Below, in pieces: positions 37,779 through 51,318 of a stretch of 64,000 nt of DNA (its first letter is position 1; every line of letters begins with the position of its first letter). Both the position numbers and the translations under genes were made by a program. The notes under the pieces are model-generated. The model saw only the letters and a program-made list of their open reading frames with translations, searched no databases and was not told the origin of the DNA. The DNA comes from Moringa oleifera (Eukaryota; Streptophyta; Magnoliopsida; Brassicales; Moringaceae): NCBI GenBank assembly GCA_021397835.1, contig JAJFZO010000034.1, positions 3,970,501 to 4,034,500 on the forward strand, in the 5' to 3' direction.

Positions 37779-40500
37779 TTGATTAGGGTGAATTTAAGCA
37801 TCTGATTCACCAAGCAGGCAGCAGCCGATCCCATTTTCTTGGCTCAAAATCCAATTTAACTCAACACTGTATGCATATCACCCTGTTTGATGGAATTTGG
37901 GCTCCACGTGGTGGGCTCCTTACTCCTTCATTGTAGACCTTTTAAATTCTCTCTCAATCCCATCCAAGAATTTTGCTTCCCGCATCGTGCCCTCCAAACA
38001 CTCCTTTATTGTTATTATTATTATTTTCAAGTTTACATATTATCTACTTTAAAATTTTTTTATTATTTATATATTTTTTATTTTAAAAATATTTACTATA
38101 TGATATAAAATTATGTTAAAAATTACAATTATTAATTATTATTATTTTGATAAATATTCATAAAACAAAATAAAAAATTATACTTAAATTAAAATGGTTT
38201 ATATTATTTTTATACATCACCTGGTAAATAAGTAAATATGATATGAATACATGAGTGACAGTTAAGTAATTATTTTATATGTTAAAAATATAAAAATAAA
38301 AAATATAAGGAATTAAAATTATAGATGTAGGCATAAAAAATCATAACTAATATAATTACAACTTTACTAATTAATTAGATCAAATCAACATTTTCTTGTT
38401 AGATTTTTGTCTCACAGAGGCTACTAATAATTAAGAGAAAAAATCCTATTATAAATACACAACTTTGGCTAATATATTTAAACCGAAAATTAGTATAATA
38501 TTAAAATCAAAATATTTTTATATTATTTTTATTTATTATAAAGTATATTATAAACAGACATGACATGAAAATTTATTAAAATATTTTTATCTCTTTTTAT
38601 ATGCTAAAAATATATTTTTAAAAAAATTAAAGATATATGTTACTGCAAAAAGCTATAGTGACAATTGCCTAACCACTTTCCACTATAACTTTTACAAGGT
38701 CGCTACGCTGAAAATTAATAAATTATTTAAAGTTTTATTTTATATAAATTAAAGATAAAATTTAAAATTATTATCTTAATTATATGTTAATTTCTGAATT
38801 ATTTGATATAAAATTTTTAAAAATATTTTTATAATTATAATAATAATATAAAAATAAATATATATATACGTATAATTATTAAATTATTACGTGTTATTAT
38901 CTCTTAAAAACTCATTACAATTTAAATGGATAATGAATATGATCACTTGTTAAAAGGATGAATTCATAAATTAAAAAGTTTAAATAAAAAATAATCAAAA
39001 TGAATATGACTGAAACCAAATTTAAATTTTATTAATCGAATCTTGAAATCAAATCAAGCCCGATGATCCATGTGTGCTAACCATATGTGTTAATCAAAAT
39101 TGATTGGTTAAACAAATTGTAGAGTCGAAATCACATGAAAAATAAAGATACATGTGTCCCCCATAATTATCTTTTTATTGTGGAAATGCTTTTGCATTCA
39201 TGGTCACTAACTAGTCCTACCCACCTATATATACATATATATATATATTGAATTGGACCTTAGACTAATTCACATGCTCGCTTTTTGCATGCTTTTTAGT
39301 TGAATGTTTGTTTTGCAATATTAAAGTAGAGGGATGTCACAAGAAGGAAGGATCTTACATTCTCCGACTGAAATGAAAAATTAATCAAGAATGAAAGAAA
39401 GAAAACTTGATGTTAAAATAGCATGGATGAATTAGAAAATCGAGTGGCTTTGATTTTTTGTGTGCAATTTAAAAAAAAATAATGCAATAAAGAGTAAGTT
39501 TATTTATTTTTTAATTCAAGTTTTGTTACATCAATTGATTTAATTTAATATTCGAACTTTGTTTTGGAACAAATAGACATGTCTCCAAAATTTTAAGGAT
39601 TTTTTAAATAATTTGTAAAATATTAAAGCATTTCCTTGTTGAAGAAATGGAAATTTAAGAAAATACAAAAATTTGGAAAATATCTGTTTTCTTTTCACTG
39701 TCTTCTTGATCTCTTTTTTCTCCTTTTTTTCTCATTTTTTTAATTACCTTAAAAATCCTTAAAATTTTGAGGACCAAATTTAATTTGATTTTAAATTTAA
39801 ATTAAATTAATAAACAAAATATGATTAAAATAAAAAATAATTTACAATGATTTTATTATTTAAAAGAAGTGATTTTAAAATGTTTTTGTTAAATGTGTAT
39901 GGGATTTTAGATATTAGTTTATCAATCAGTACAATTCACTAAATTTGGGGCACCGTAACTTAAAATTAAATTTTTAAAAACTAAACATTGATTTATATTT
40001 AAAATTAACTTGTAAGTGGATTGATATTTTTTGTTGATCACGTTGGTGTTAAGTGACAAAATAATATTTTTTAATTTAATAAATAAATAAATAAATTTTA
40101 ATCATTTATTTAATTAAATCATCATATATCATGATTTTATTAAAAGCTAATGACAACTTAAATCAACAAAAAAATTTGAACATTTGTGAACTTACAGATA
40201 ATTAATTAATTGATGAGTTAGGTTTTAAACGATATAAAAATCTAAAAATTAAATACAATGAATCTAGGCATTGAATCCGTTATAGGAGAAAAAGGAAATC
40301 ATCCATGCATGTATGCTTAAAATGATCATGCATGGACCTTCTGAATGTGAACGAAGTTTTCCAATGTGGAGAACCGCCAGAGAATTTACAGAAGTTTCAG
40401 TGGGAGCAAAAAGACAAAACTGTGGCAGGGAGAGGGAGAAGGAGAAGGAGAAGGACCGCAGATGCAAGAAGCTCGCATTGGGAATCGGACAATCTCGGAA
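37779..40500. other. AT-rich spacer upstream of SPS3
   Basis: Very AT-rich, with an (AT)n-type stretch near 39228-39250 and a G-box CACGTG at 37905-37910. No coding signal stands out. Short frames here have low-complexity composition. Confidence 0.6.
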
Positions 40501-41365
40501 ATGGTGAAGCTCTCTCTCTTACCCCAACAAAATCTTCCCTCATACGTGTGAAGGAACGGACGTTCTCCTTCAAATCGCTCTCGCTCGCACACGTGTGCCG
40601 CACCCATCCCACTGGACCCACCTCCCTCCTCTCTCTCTATCTGCACCGAGTTCTCTACCTCTTTCTCTGCCCTCATTTTTACCATTCCATTTCAGCCACC
40701 GCTTCCTCTTGGGACTCCTGAGAGAAAGTCCTACTGTCACCAACTCTCCTACTTCCTTTGCGCAAATAAGAAAAAAAGAAACACTACAGATATCCAATTG
40801 ATTGACCCAATAATCTCCTTTGCTTCTTGTCATTGCACAAATCCCCACCTCGTCCTTTCTTTCCCGAGAAAAGTCAATCAGAAAAGAAAAGCTCACGGAA
40901 TTGATAGTTCGAGGAATCGCAAAAGTATGCTTTCTCTGCCCCAAAAAGAATTGCATGTCCTCTTCTTCTGAACCTCTGTTACTACATGTAGCAGGAAGGT
41001 CAGCTTTACGTGGATTCCTAGAAAGGCTCGCAAGCGGATGCTTTCCTTTTGTTTTCTTGCACTCCAAACACGGGCTTCGAAACTCCAAAAGTTTTGCGGT
41101 TGTTTAGTTAATTAGTTGTCAAGTGATAACTTTCCTTATTCATATCCGTTTCATGCAAGCGAAAGCATTAAAGAAACAACACTTTTTCATTTCTACTGCT
41201 CCCGCAGAAATCACATTTCTCTCGTTTTCGCTGTAAAAGAAGACCGAGAATTTTGTCAAACAAGAGACCCGCAAAGCAAAAAAGATATAAAGTTGCCTGT
41301 AGATGTTTTACGACTAACTTTTCCTGATATAGAAGAAAGAAAATCACAAGAGAAAGTGAGGGAAA
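40501..41365 (+). promoter_or_regulatory. SPS3 upstream region with pyrimidine-rich stretch
   Basis: Base composition changes sharply from AT-rich to CT-rich at about 40500-40700 (CTCTCTCT and CCTCCTCTCTCT words), as in plant core promoters and leaders. CACACGTGTG at 40588-40597 is a palindromic G-box. The SPS3 ATG is at 41366, in the context AAAATGGCG. A TATA-like GATATAAAG lies about 80 bp upstream of the ATG, but the transcription start cannot be set from sequence. Confidence 0.45.
40588..40597. promoter_or_regulatory. Palindromic G-box in SPS3 promoter region
   Basis: CACACGTGTG is a perfect 10-bp palindrome with the CACGTG core. ABA- and light-responsive bZIP/bHLH factors bind such sites in plants. 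A second ACGTG core lies nearby at about 40544-40548. Confidence 0.45.
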
Positions 41366-41371
41366 ATGGCG

Positions 41372-41406
<35 letters not shown>

Positions 41407-44400
41407 ACTGGACAGCGGGGCACCGTCCATAGAGGAGCAGAAGCCGACCCCAGTGAATCTGAGAGAAGGAGGCCATTTCAACCCCACAAAGTACTTTGTA
41501 GAGGAGGTAGTGACAGGGGTCGACGAGACCGATCTTCACAGGACATGGATCAAGGTCGTCGCTACCCGCAACTCCCGCGAGCGCAGCTCCCGTCTCGAGA
41601 ACATGTGCTGGCGCATCTGGCATCTCACCCGCAAGAAGAAGCAGGTGCTCATGTATACGTTGACATATCTAACTCTGCGTTTGCAAATCCGTCTGTGTAT
41701 TTTCATTTGTGTTTATATGCATCTTTGTGTTCGCATTATTGCTTTATTGGTAACTTTCAATGCTTTCTTTTCCTCCTAAACGTAACCAAACTCATTCTGC
41801 GTTTATGTACCTCTGTATATATGTATACAGATACGATTTTTATACATATTTATACAGAGAGAAGCATGTACATGCCTACATATCTCCGCCTAGGTGCATT
41901 TTACGTTGATTGTCAATGTTTTTCTTGAATTTCTGTTGCGATTCCCGGTGTTTTGATTGAAACATTTATCTTCTATATGGGTTGATCACATAATTGATAT
42001 ATTGCAGAGATTAGCAATTTCTGTTGGTTGTTAGTGAACAATCTTTATAAAATCCAGTGAGTCTGGATTGGGAGAGTATCTCAATTATTCGATCTTCTTT
42101 CTTTTTCTGGTTTGTTGGAAAGTTCAATCATGGAAAGCAAAATTTTCAAGTAGGATATCTGGCCTATATCCCCAAACTGTAGCTGTTGAAGTCTAAGTGT
42201 GGGTAAATTTTGTGATGAGCAAGTTATTTGTGTCTTTTTATATGTATCTATGTTTTTCTAGGCTTCCATGTTCATATCTCTAGGTACGGATTTTTGGGAC
42301 ATGTAGCCAACTTATGTTGTTCTGGTATGCTTGTGCCTGTATTTCTCTTGTTTGTTTGCCATGTCCCAATCACCCGTTGTCTCTATTGCACCATATAATT
42401 CTGGTTAAAGATAGCCATCTTGGGTTCTAATATATCAAGTAAATGAAAAAAATAAAGAAAAATAGTAAAAGATAGATTCAGAAATGTTCTTTTTCCCCCC
42501 TAAACAGCTGAGGAGAAGTCGATGAACTTTCCAGGTGCATAATGATCATCTCCTTAGTTTTCATGCTTGGAAAACAAAGATGAGGTTTATTTTTCTTTTC
42601 TGTTCCTTGATGCCATATGATTATTACGACTAAAATGGTACGCTTTTGATTCAAATAGTTGGAGTGGGAAGAACAGCATCGGCTGGCAAATCGGAGATGG
42701 GAGTGGGAACAAGGACGCAGAGATGCAACAGAAGACATGTCAGAAGACTTGTCTGAGGGAGAGAAAGGGGATGGTGTTGTGGAGTTGGTACAATGTGAGA
42801 CCCCAAGGAAACAGTTGCAGAGGAACCTTTCAATTTTGGAAGTATGGTCGGATGATAAGAAGGAAAAGAGACTCTATATTGTCCTCATCAGGTATCTTTC
42901 TTTAAATTAAGCACTTGTCGTTTCAGGGACTTGCTTGTGGTATTGTTTGCAGCTAGAAATCTTAGCATAGGGTGCATTAGTAAGTGACCTTCCAGAACAT
43001 TGACTTCCACAGCACAATATAGCCAGTACTGCTTTGTTTCTATCATGTTTCGTCTTCTTATTTGATGTCCAAAACGAGGTTGAAGGAAGCTAAACAAAAT
43101 TGGAACCAATTTTGTAGTCCTCTAATGACCATAGGAATAGTGAGTGGATTTCAACATTCTTGCTTTTGTTTCGATAACTTCTTCCTTTCCTGGTGTTCTT
43201 AGGACCGTACAATGTGTCATTTGTAAAAGCATTAGTGTAACAGGATTTAAATTTTTTCAATTCAAGCATGTTATGCAATGTGATAACAAGCTCTTTTTTT
43301 GTGAGAATCAATCCTATTGTAACATTGTTGAAGTTATTCATCTATAAAAATTGTCAAGGAATCTGGAAATGCAAAGTTTATTTGTAACTATTTCATTAAT
43401 AAAAATTACTTGCTACTTGCCATGTGTGGGACTAGTAATTCTCGAACAATTCAGTTAAAGTACCATCACATGATCTTATTAATTAACAATTTCTTTCCTT
43501 CTGGGACCAGTTTGCATGGTCTGGTCCGGGGAGACAACATGGAGCTAGGTCGAGACTCAGACACTGGTGGACAGGTACTGCATTCTCACACAGATAAATT
43601 TGTTATTGCTAATGTAACCTTCTTCTCATTTTTGTCGGTATGCTCTTGTAAAATGATTTTCAGGTCAAATATGTGGTAGAGCTTGCTCGAGCACTTGCAA
43701 GAATGCCAGGGGTGTACAGGGTAGATCTGTTCACTCGTCAAATCTGCTCACCAGAAGTTGATTGGAGCTATGGTGAACCCGCAGAGATGTTAACTGCAGG
43801 CCCAGAAGATGCAGATGGCAACGAAGTTGGGGAGAGCAGTGGGGCATATATTATCAGGATTCCTTTTGGTCCACGTGACAAGTATCTAAGGAAAGAACTA
43901 CTTTGGCCCCATATTCAAGAATTTGTAGATGGAGCTCTAGCTCATATCCTTAATATGTCTAAAGTTTTGGGTGAACAAATTGGTAAGGGCAAGCCTGTAT
44001 GGCCATATGTCATTCATGGCCATTATGCAGATGCAGGGGACAGTGCAGCTCTTCTATCTGGTGCTTTGAGTGTTCCTATGGTTCTCACAGGGCACTCACT
44101 TGGGAGAAACAAGCTTGAACAGCTACTTAAGCAGGGGCGGCAGTCAAAGGAGGACATCAATTCGACTTATAAGATTATGAGGAGAATTGAAGCAGAAGAA
44201 CTTTCCCTTGATGCTGCAGAACTTGTTATCACAAGTACCCGACAAGAGATAGATGAGCAGTGGGGACTCTATGATGGCTTTGATGTCAAGCTTGAGAGAG
44301 TTTTACGGGCTCGCGCTAGACGTGGTGTTAATTGCCATGGCCGCCACATGCCAAGGATGGCTGTAAGTATCTGCCTCCATCCTTTTTCGGTATCTGATCG

Positions 44401-47208
44401 ACCATTCCTATCTTCTTAAAGTGTGTTAGATTCGTGTTAATTCGCAATCTTAGAAGAATCATTGAGAATGTATGTAATTCATGTGATAATTTTGATCCTC
44501 CTAATTAAGCAAAGTTGAATACTCTTCCAGGTCATTCCTCCTGGCATGGACTTCAGCAGTGTTGTTGTTCAAGAAGACACCCCTGAGGTTGATGGTGAAC
44601 TTGCAACGCTTAATGGTGGTACTGATGGGTCGCCAAAATCAGTTCCAGCAATTTGGTCTGAAGTGAGTATTTCTCACCTGTCATATTTGTTACAGCACAA
44701 AATATGGTTACGAAACTGATTTTTCTATTTCATCTTCAGGTGATGCGTTTTCTTACAAATCCTCACAAACCCATGATCCTGGCCTTATCAAGGCCTGATC
44801 CAAAGAAGAACATAACAACCCTTTTGAAAGCATTTGGAGAGTGCCGATCATTGCGAGAGCTTGCTAACCTTGTAAGTAGATTTTGCCACCAGCAGAATTC
44901 AGCTGTTATATTACGTGATGCCATTCTCCTGAGTACTGATATGATTGTATACAGACCCTGATAATGGGGAACAGAGACGATATAGATGACATGTCTGGTG
45001 GAAATGCTAGTGTGCTTACAACGGTATTGAAACTGATTGATAAATATGACCTCTACGGGCTGGTGGCTTACCCTAAGCATCACAAGCAGTCTGATGTACC
45101 TGATATATACAGGCTTGCAGCAAAAACAAAGGTTTGTTGAAGTTTTTATTCTGCCTTTCTATGGTTTTACATTGATGATTAGCTAAGTGATCGAAATATG
45201 GCAGGGAGTTTTTATAAATCCAGCACTGGTTGAGCCATTTGGACTAACACTGATTGAGGTTCGTTGATGATTTTGATTACCCTTCCTAATAATCTGATCC
45301 CTTCTTTGATCAAGATAATGAGATTCTGATATAAATTTGTTTTGGGCAATGCAGGCAGCTGCACATGGGCTTCCAATGGTGGCTACCAAAAATGGTGGAC
45401 CTGTTGATATCAATCGGGTAAAGGATGCTCTCTGCCTATTTTCTCTCATAAAGGATGTCTTCGCTACTTGCTAAAGGCTTCAAAGTGAAATGAGCACAGA
45501 AGGAGAAGCAACAATTCAGGATTTTATAGCAACGATTTGTTGGAAATGTTATTGTAGCTTACAAATATTGCTTCTCTCCTTCCTTCCAATGATTATCTAT
45601 TTATCTGTGTACGTCTTGTTATGATTACAGGCATTGAACAATGGACTGCTTGTGGATCCTCATGATCAGGAAGCTATAGCCAATGCACTTCTTAAGTTGG
45701 TGTCAGAGAAGAACTTATGGCATGAATGTAGAAAAAATGGTTGGAAGAACATACACCTCTTCTCGTGGCCTGAGCACTGTCGCACTTACCTGACTAGGGT
45801 AGCAGCCTGTCGGATGAGGCACCCGCAATGGCAAACTGATACTCCAGAGGATGAGGCTGCTGAAGAATCCTCCCTTAATGATTCACTTAAGGATGTACAA
45901 GATATATCTCTCAGGCTCTCAGTTGATGGAGACAAACCTTCACTAAATGGATCTCTTGACCATACAGCTTTATCATCTGGTGACCCTGAGCTCCAGGACC
46001 GAGTGAAACAAGTGCTAAGCAAGATGAAGAAGCCCGAATCTGACCCGAAAACTGAACAAGGGAAGAAATTGCTAGAAAATGGTCCGAGCAAGTATCCACT
46101 GTTGAGGCGGCGACGTAGATTGATTGTTGTAGCACTTGATTGCTATGACAGCTCCGGGGCTCCTGACAAGAAGATGATACCTGTAGTGCAAAATATAGTT
46201 AAGGCTGTTAGATTAGACTCTCAATTTGCTAAAATCTCTGGTGTTGCTATCTCTACAGCTATGCCAGTGTCCGAAACAATGGAGTTCTTAACATCGGCAA
46301 AGATTCAATTGAGTGAATTTGATGCTTTGATCTGTAGCAGTGGAAGTGAAGTGTATTATCCGGGTGCTTACACCGAAGAAGATGGAAAGCTATTTCCAGA
46401 CCCAGATTACGCGTTGCATATTGACTACCGCTGGGGTTGTGAAGGTCTAAAGAAAACTATTTGGAAGCTTATGAACACACCTGAAGGTGAAGAAAAAATT
46501 AAGGTTTCTTGGAGCCCTGTTCAGGAAGATGTGAAGTCAAGCAATGCCCATTGTATCGCATACTTGATAAAGGATCATAGTAAGGTATAGATTAATGGCA
46601 TCCATTGGCAGATACATGAGATAATTGGTTTTATCCGTTGGGTCTCATGGCAAATTGCTTTTGCAGGTAAAGAAAGTGGATGATTTGAGGCAGAAGCTTA
46701 GGATGCGAGGTCTCCGTTGCCATCCAATGTATTGTAGGAACTCAACAAGAATGCAAATTGTTCCTCTCCTTGCCTCTCGAGCACAAGCACTGAGGTACCA
46801 TCATGAACCCTTTGCAAAAGTGAATTATTGATACAGGGTGCAGAATGAGCTCATAAGTCAGTATTGTTGATTAAATGACTTGTTTGTTCGGTTAAGTCTA
46901 GTTAATGTTTTCATTTGCTTTTGGTTCTCAGGTACCTTTTTGTTCGATGGAGACTGAACGTTGCCAACATGTGTGTCATTCTGGGTGAAAAGGGAGACAC
47001 TGATCATGAAGAACTGATTTCTGGGACTCATAAGACTTTGATCATGAAAGGACTCGCGAGTAAGGGCTGCCAAGAATTGCTCAGAAAAACAGATCTAAGA
47101 GATGACATTGTTCCTGCTGACAGTCCGCTGGTGACCTCCATAAACTGTGCAGCCTCTGTAGATGAGATTGCCAGTGCATTGAAACAAGCCCCTAAAGCAA
47201 GTCCCTAA
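41366..47208 (+). CDS. SPS3: Sucrose-phosphate synthase, SPS3 / family B type
   Basis: Cytosolic enzyme joining UDP-glucose and fructose-6-phosphate to sucrose-6-phosphate, a control point of sucrose synthesis. Twelve exons: 41366-41644, 42659-42891, 43511-43574, 43664-44362, 44531-44662, 44740-44871, 44955-45131, 45205-45258, 45355-45417, 45631-46584, 46667-46794, 46932-47208. They join in phase to 1063 residues, a normal SPS length. The start [17 protein letters not shown] and the run [20 protein letters not shown] match At1g04920 (SPS3) better than families A or C (memory). The glucosyltransferase domain (about 165-670) has [20 protein letters not shown] and the E-x7-E pair Glu582/Glu590 in EPFGLTLIE. 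The C-terminal third is the S6PP-like phosphatase domain. RNLS at 148-151 lies where spinach Ser158, the light/dark phosphosite, is expected. No defects were seen. Confidence 0.96.
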
Positions 47209-47488
47209 CTCTGCTTAGGCTGAGATGGTAACCTTTTTGTAAACTGGAACTGTTTGTTTCTCTTTAAATGTTGTGACACAGTAGGATCTTCCTATTCCCA
47301 GCATTCTCTTTATGTGGGTTCTGAGGCAAATGCAGCTGGACAATGGTTCCCACCGTTACGGAATGCTTGTTGTTGGTAGTACATATATATATATATGAAA
47401 TTGGTTTACTGTTTTTCCATGTGGGTCTGGCTAAGGCATAAACTTTGGAACATGGAAGGGAATATAAATGGAGAGTATATGCTGCATG

Positions 47489-47494
47489 AATAAA
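47489..47494 (+). terminator. Candidate polyadenylation signal of SPS3
   Basis: AATAAA about 280 bp after the SPS3 stop. It follows a 3' region of mixed composition containing a short (AT)n run near 47382-47396. Confidence 0.4.
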
Positions 47495-47860
47495 GGTAAC
47501 CCCCAAAGTTTGAGGATTCCGAGCAGTAATACCTTCAATGGTGGTGTGAATCTCAAATATGCTGTTTCTGGAATCAAAGCATGCTTTCAGAAAAGCAAAG
47601 AGAACAAAGAACAAGAATCAGCCAATGCTTCTCAGCCCAAGTGACCTCTTACTGGATTTGCCGCATCATTTCCACTGCCACTAAAAGACCCCATTAGCAG
47701 CCATGACCTCACATAGAACTTATGGGTCATATAGCGTTTTTCCCTTTTTACCCTTCTTGCTAATTTACCTAAAAGGGTTTTTTGAAAATTGAATGTTTTC
47801 TTTGAGTTTTTGATTTTTTTTTTAAAAAAAGAAAATTCAACTATTATGCTTCTCTGTTGT

Positions 47861-47911
47861 TTGACTTCTTTGTACCGAGGTCAAATGTTTGACTTTTTGA
47901 CCTGTAGTCAA
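47861..47911. promoter_or_regulatory. Cluster of five W-box cores
   Basis: TTGAC or its reverse GTCAA occurs at 47861-47865, 47880-47884, 47889-47893, 47897-47901 and 47907-47911. WRKY factors bind (T)TGAC(C/T). The cluster lies between SPS3 and MetRS, about 1.6 kb upstream of the MetRS ATG and 0.65 kb after the SPS3 stop. Confidence 0.5.
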
Positions 47912-49491
47912 CGTGACCTTTTGTACCCTATTGCTTGGGGTGCACACCAGGCATTATATTCTTGGTCGTAGAGGAGAGGAGCAGCTCCGTTGCAATCAGC
48001 TACGAACCTCCAAACCATCCAATGAAACAGCTGTTTCCATCGCAAATCCATAGTTTTAGTACCCGTGGCGTAATTTTATTAGCTTGTGATTCACTCTCCT
48101 GTGGGTACAGTGGCGTGCAAATCAATGCCTTTTTTTTTTCGTGCTCATATAATAATTAATTATTTGTAATTTTTGACAGTCAAAGAGCATAACTCTCCAA
48201 GAAATAATGTTTGTGTAACTTATAGAGGTACAAAACATAATGTAATTTACTTTTCAAAATGTGATAAAATATTATTGACAAGAGGCTAACGCTGATAAAT
48301 AATTAATATAAAAAAGTTGAAATTTTTATGAAAAATGATAAAGACAAAATATATAAAAGAATATTTTAATTATTAAAAAATATAAAGTTTTTATGCTATG
48401 AAAAATTAAGTTACTTAGTTTTAATGATACATTAATTTTCTTTTTACAATTTTGTAAACTTGAAAATTTTAATTTTTTAACTATTTTTTAAAAAATTCAA
48501 TAAATCAAATGCTATTTTAAAATATTTCTTTCAAGATCAATAGCTAAATAGTCTTATTTTATCTTTCTAATATGGCATCTTGGGAAAGCATCAATTCTCC
48601 TAAAAACATATCTTCATGATTTTATCCTCCCAACACTCAGAGATATGTTTATGAAAAGGGTTGCACCATGCTCGCAATAAATCATTCGGAGAATATAAAT
48701 ATTGTTTTTAGATTTATACTTTCAAAAAGGTTTATATATAATTATATAAATTAAATTAATATGACATTATAATTAAGCTAATCTTAATTAATGTATTGAT
48801 TTAATGACAATTTATAAATAAATTTGCAAATAATAGAAGTACAACAATATGAGGTGTGTTTGATTGTGTTTTATTTCCTTTTGTTTTTAAAAATTATTTT
48901 GAAAAAAAACTTATTTGATAATACAATTTTAAAAATAGTTTGTTAAAGTTTTTTGGATTGATTGATAATTATAATAATATTATTAATGAAAACAATTTTT
49001 TATTTTTTTAAGTATTTAAAATTTAAAAATAAAAAAGAATAAATATATGTTTAGTTATTTTAAAAATTAAAAAATAAATAATTTTTAATTAAAGATATTT
49101 CTAAGATAATTTTATTTTATTTATATTAATATTCATGTAAATTAATATTTTTACTGAAATTAGGATTATGTATGTTTTATATTTTCATTTTTCATGTATA
49201 AGTTATAGTTTTAATCACGTTTTGGGAAGGAGGGTAGGCGAACGAATTAGGTAAGTTTGTAATTTAAGGCGAAAGGAAGGGTAGTCTGTCATTAAAGTGG
49301 CTTACTAGGTTACAAGTAGGCAGAGCAAGCGCCTCCCCTGTGAAAGTCCTCTTGATTCTCTGCTTCCCTCTTGCGGGATTCTCCGGAAGGAACTAACGAG
49401 CATTTCTAAACAGGGAGCAGAGCTCAAGTTTCCTTTGATAGCACAACTGTAGAGAAAATCTCAGACCTTTTTGGTTTGGGGTACACTGACT
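47912..49491. other. Spacer and promoter region of MetRS
   Basis: Mostly AT-rich to about 49200, then rising GC content up to the MetRS ATG at 49492, as expected for promoter and leader. No coding signal or named repeat was recognised. Confidence 0.5.
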
Positions 49492-51286
49492 ATGGGGGAT
49501 CTCTCAGATTGCAAGACCAGCCCGAAGCTCCCCATCCCTGGCAAGAGAAACATACTCATCACCAGCGCCTTGCCTTATGTCAACAACGTCCCTCACCTTG
49601 GCAATATCATCGGCTGTACTTAAACCCTCCCTCTGTCTCTGTGTGTGTATGTGTGTCTGCATGTATAGATATGTATGACAAGATGTATATGGCTGTAATA
49701 TTGTGTGTATGAGCATGTGTGTGTATGTGAGCACATTTATGCTCGATTTGACACTGGGAATAAACAATAGAGGATGTAACTTTTCTAGTCATTTTTTCTT
49801 TTTCTCTTGATTTTTCCTTGGAATTGTGGGGATTCATTGTGTTGGTTAGAATTGGGACTCTTTGTGCATGGGTGTGACTGTGGGTCCGAGGTACTGAATG
49901 CGTGTGAATTTGTTTTTTGGCAGGCGTGTTGAGTGCTGATGTGTTTGCTAGATATTGTCGTCTTCGAGGCTACAATGCCATATACATATGTGGTACTGAT
50001 GAATATGGAACCGCAACGGAGACTAAGGCCTTGGAAGAGAATTGCACCCCTAAACAGATTTGCGACAAGTAAGATCTCTCTGCAAATTTTGGGCACTCTG
50101 ATGATGAGTATCTGTTCCAGTATTTGCAAATAAAAAGATTGCTTGTCTGTTAAGCTAGTAAGCTATTGGTGGTTGAATCTTTGCTTGAACATGGCTAAGT
50201 ATGCTGCATACGAGATTTATATTTTCGTTTACAATGTGATTTTGATGTTGGGATGGTGTTTTGGTAAAACACAAATATGACTCTGTAAGGATGCCTATCT
50301 GCAATTGATTGCCCTATATGCGTGCGGTGTAGTTTAAGATTTGAACTTCTACACTATGTTGATCTACCTTTAGTCTGCATGCTGGAAATGATGATAGTTG
50401 ATGCCATCGTACAGATTATTTTGTGCTTGGAGGATATGCTATGGATCACCTTTTCTTTTGTTATTCTTCACCTCTCTCCCCCTTCCTTCTCCTCTCTCTC
50501 TCCCTCTCTTGTATGAGAGATGAATCATTCCTCTTGCAAATCTTTGACAAATGTTCGCGTCTTGTTAATCATGAAATTGCAGATACCATGCAATTCACAG
50601 AGATGTCTATAAATGGTTCAATATAAGTTTCGATGAATTTGGTCGTACTTCAACTCCACAGCAGACAGAAGTCTGCCAATCAATTTTTAAGAAATTGTTG
50701 GAGAACAACTGGCTGTCAGAGAACACAATGCAACAGGTGCATGATCTAATTGCCTCATACATTTAACTTGCTTACTTTTTGTTGCTTTATTGTTGCTTCG
50801 TTGTTCTTTAATATCATTGTTGTCATCCATGCTAATTGTCCATCTTTTCAACTATCTTCAGACTTTTGACTTGAATTTCTGTTATTTTTCAGCTTTACTG
50901 TGATACATGCCAGAAATTCTTAGCTGATCGACTTGTAGAAGGGACCTGTCCACATGAAAGCTGTAATTATGAGTCTGCTCGCGGAGATCAATGTGAAAAG
51001 TGTGGGAAACTTTTAAATCCAACTGAATTAAAAGATCCTAAGTGCAAGGTACAACATGGTTTCTATTTGTTTGTTTCTCTCCTTCAATTTCATGGGTGAA
51101 TTTCTATCTGCATTCTACATTATAGCAGTATTTTTCTGCTAGGTTATGCTATTTGAAACCATTTTAGGGATGTTATGCTCCTGAACTGTGTTTTGTAACT
51201 GAGTGTGATGCTAGAAAGACACTTCACTTTTGATCTCTAATTTTGACTGGTCTTACTGATCCTTTTGTTTTCTGCTGCCTTGTTAA

Positions 51287-51318
<32 letters not shown>

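Noticed and set aside
37887..38108. A plus-strand frame ending in Tyr/Phe-rich sequence
   Set aside because: The second half is poly-A/T-derived low complexity and no splice context or family is visible.
40332..40721. Overlapping frames rich in Arg/Glu or Ser/Leu upstream of SPS3
   Set aside because: They come from AG/CT-rich promoter or leader DNA, appear on both strands in several frames, and resemble no family.
41116..41928. A long plus-strand frame overlapping the SPS3 start
   Set aside because: It starts with TTG, is in another frame than SPS3 exon 1, continues into intron 1 and has low-complexity C-terminal sequence. It is a shadow of SPS3 exon 1.
49504..49837. His/Thr-rich minus-strand frames over MetRS exon 1 and intron 1
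   Set aside because: They derive from the TGTGTG-rich start of intron 1 and the antisense of exon 1.
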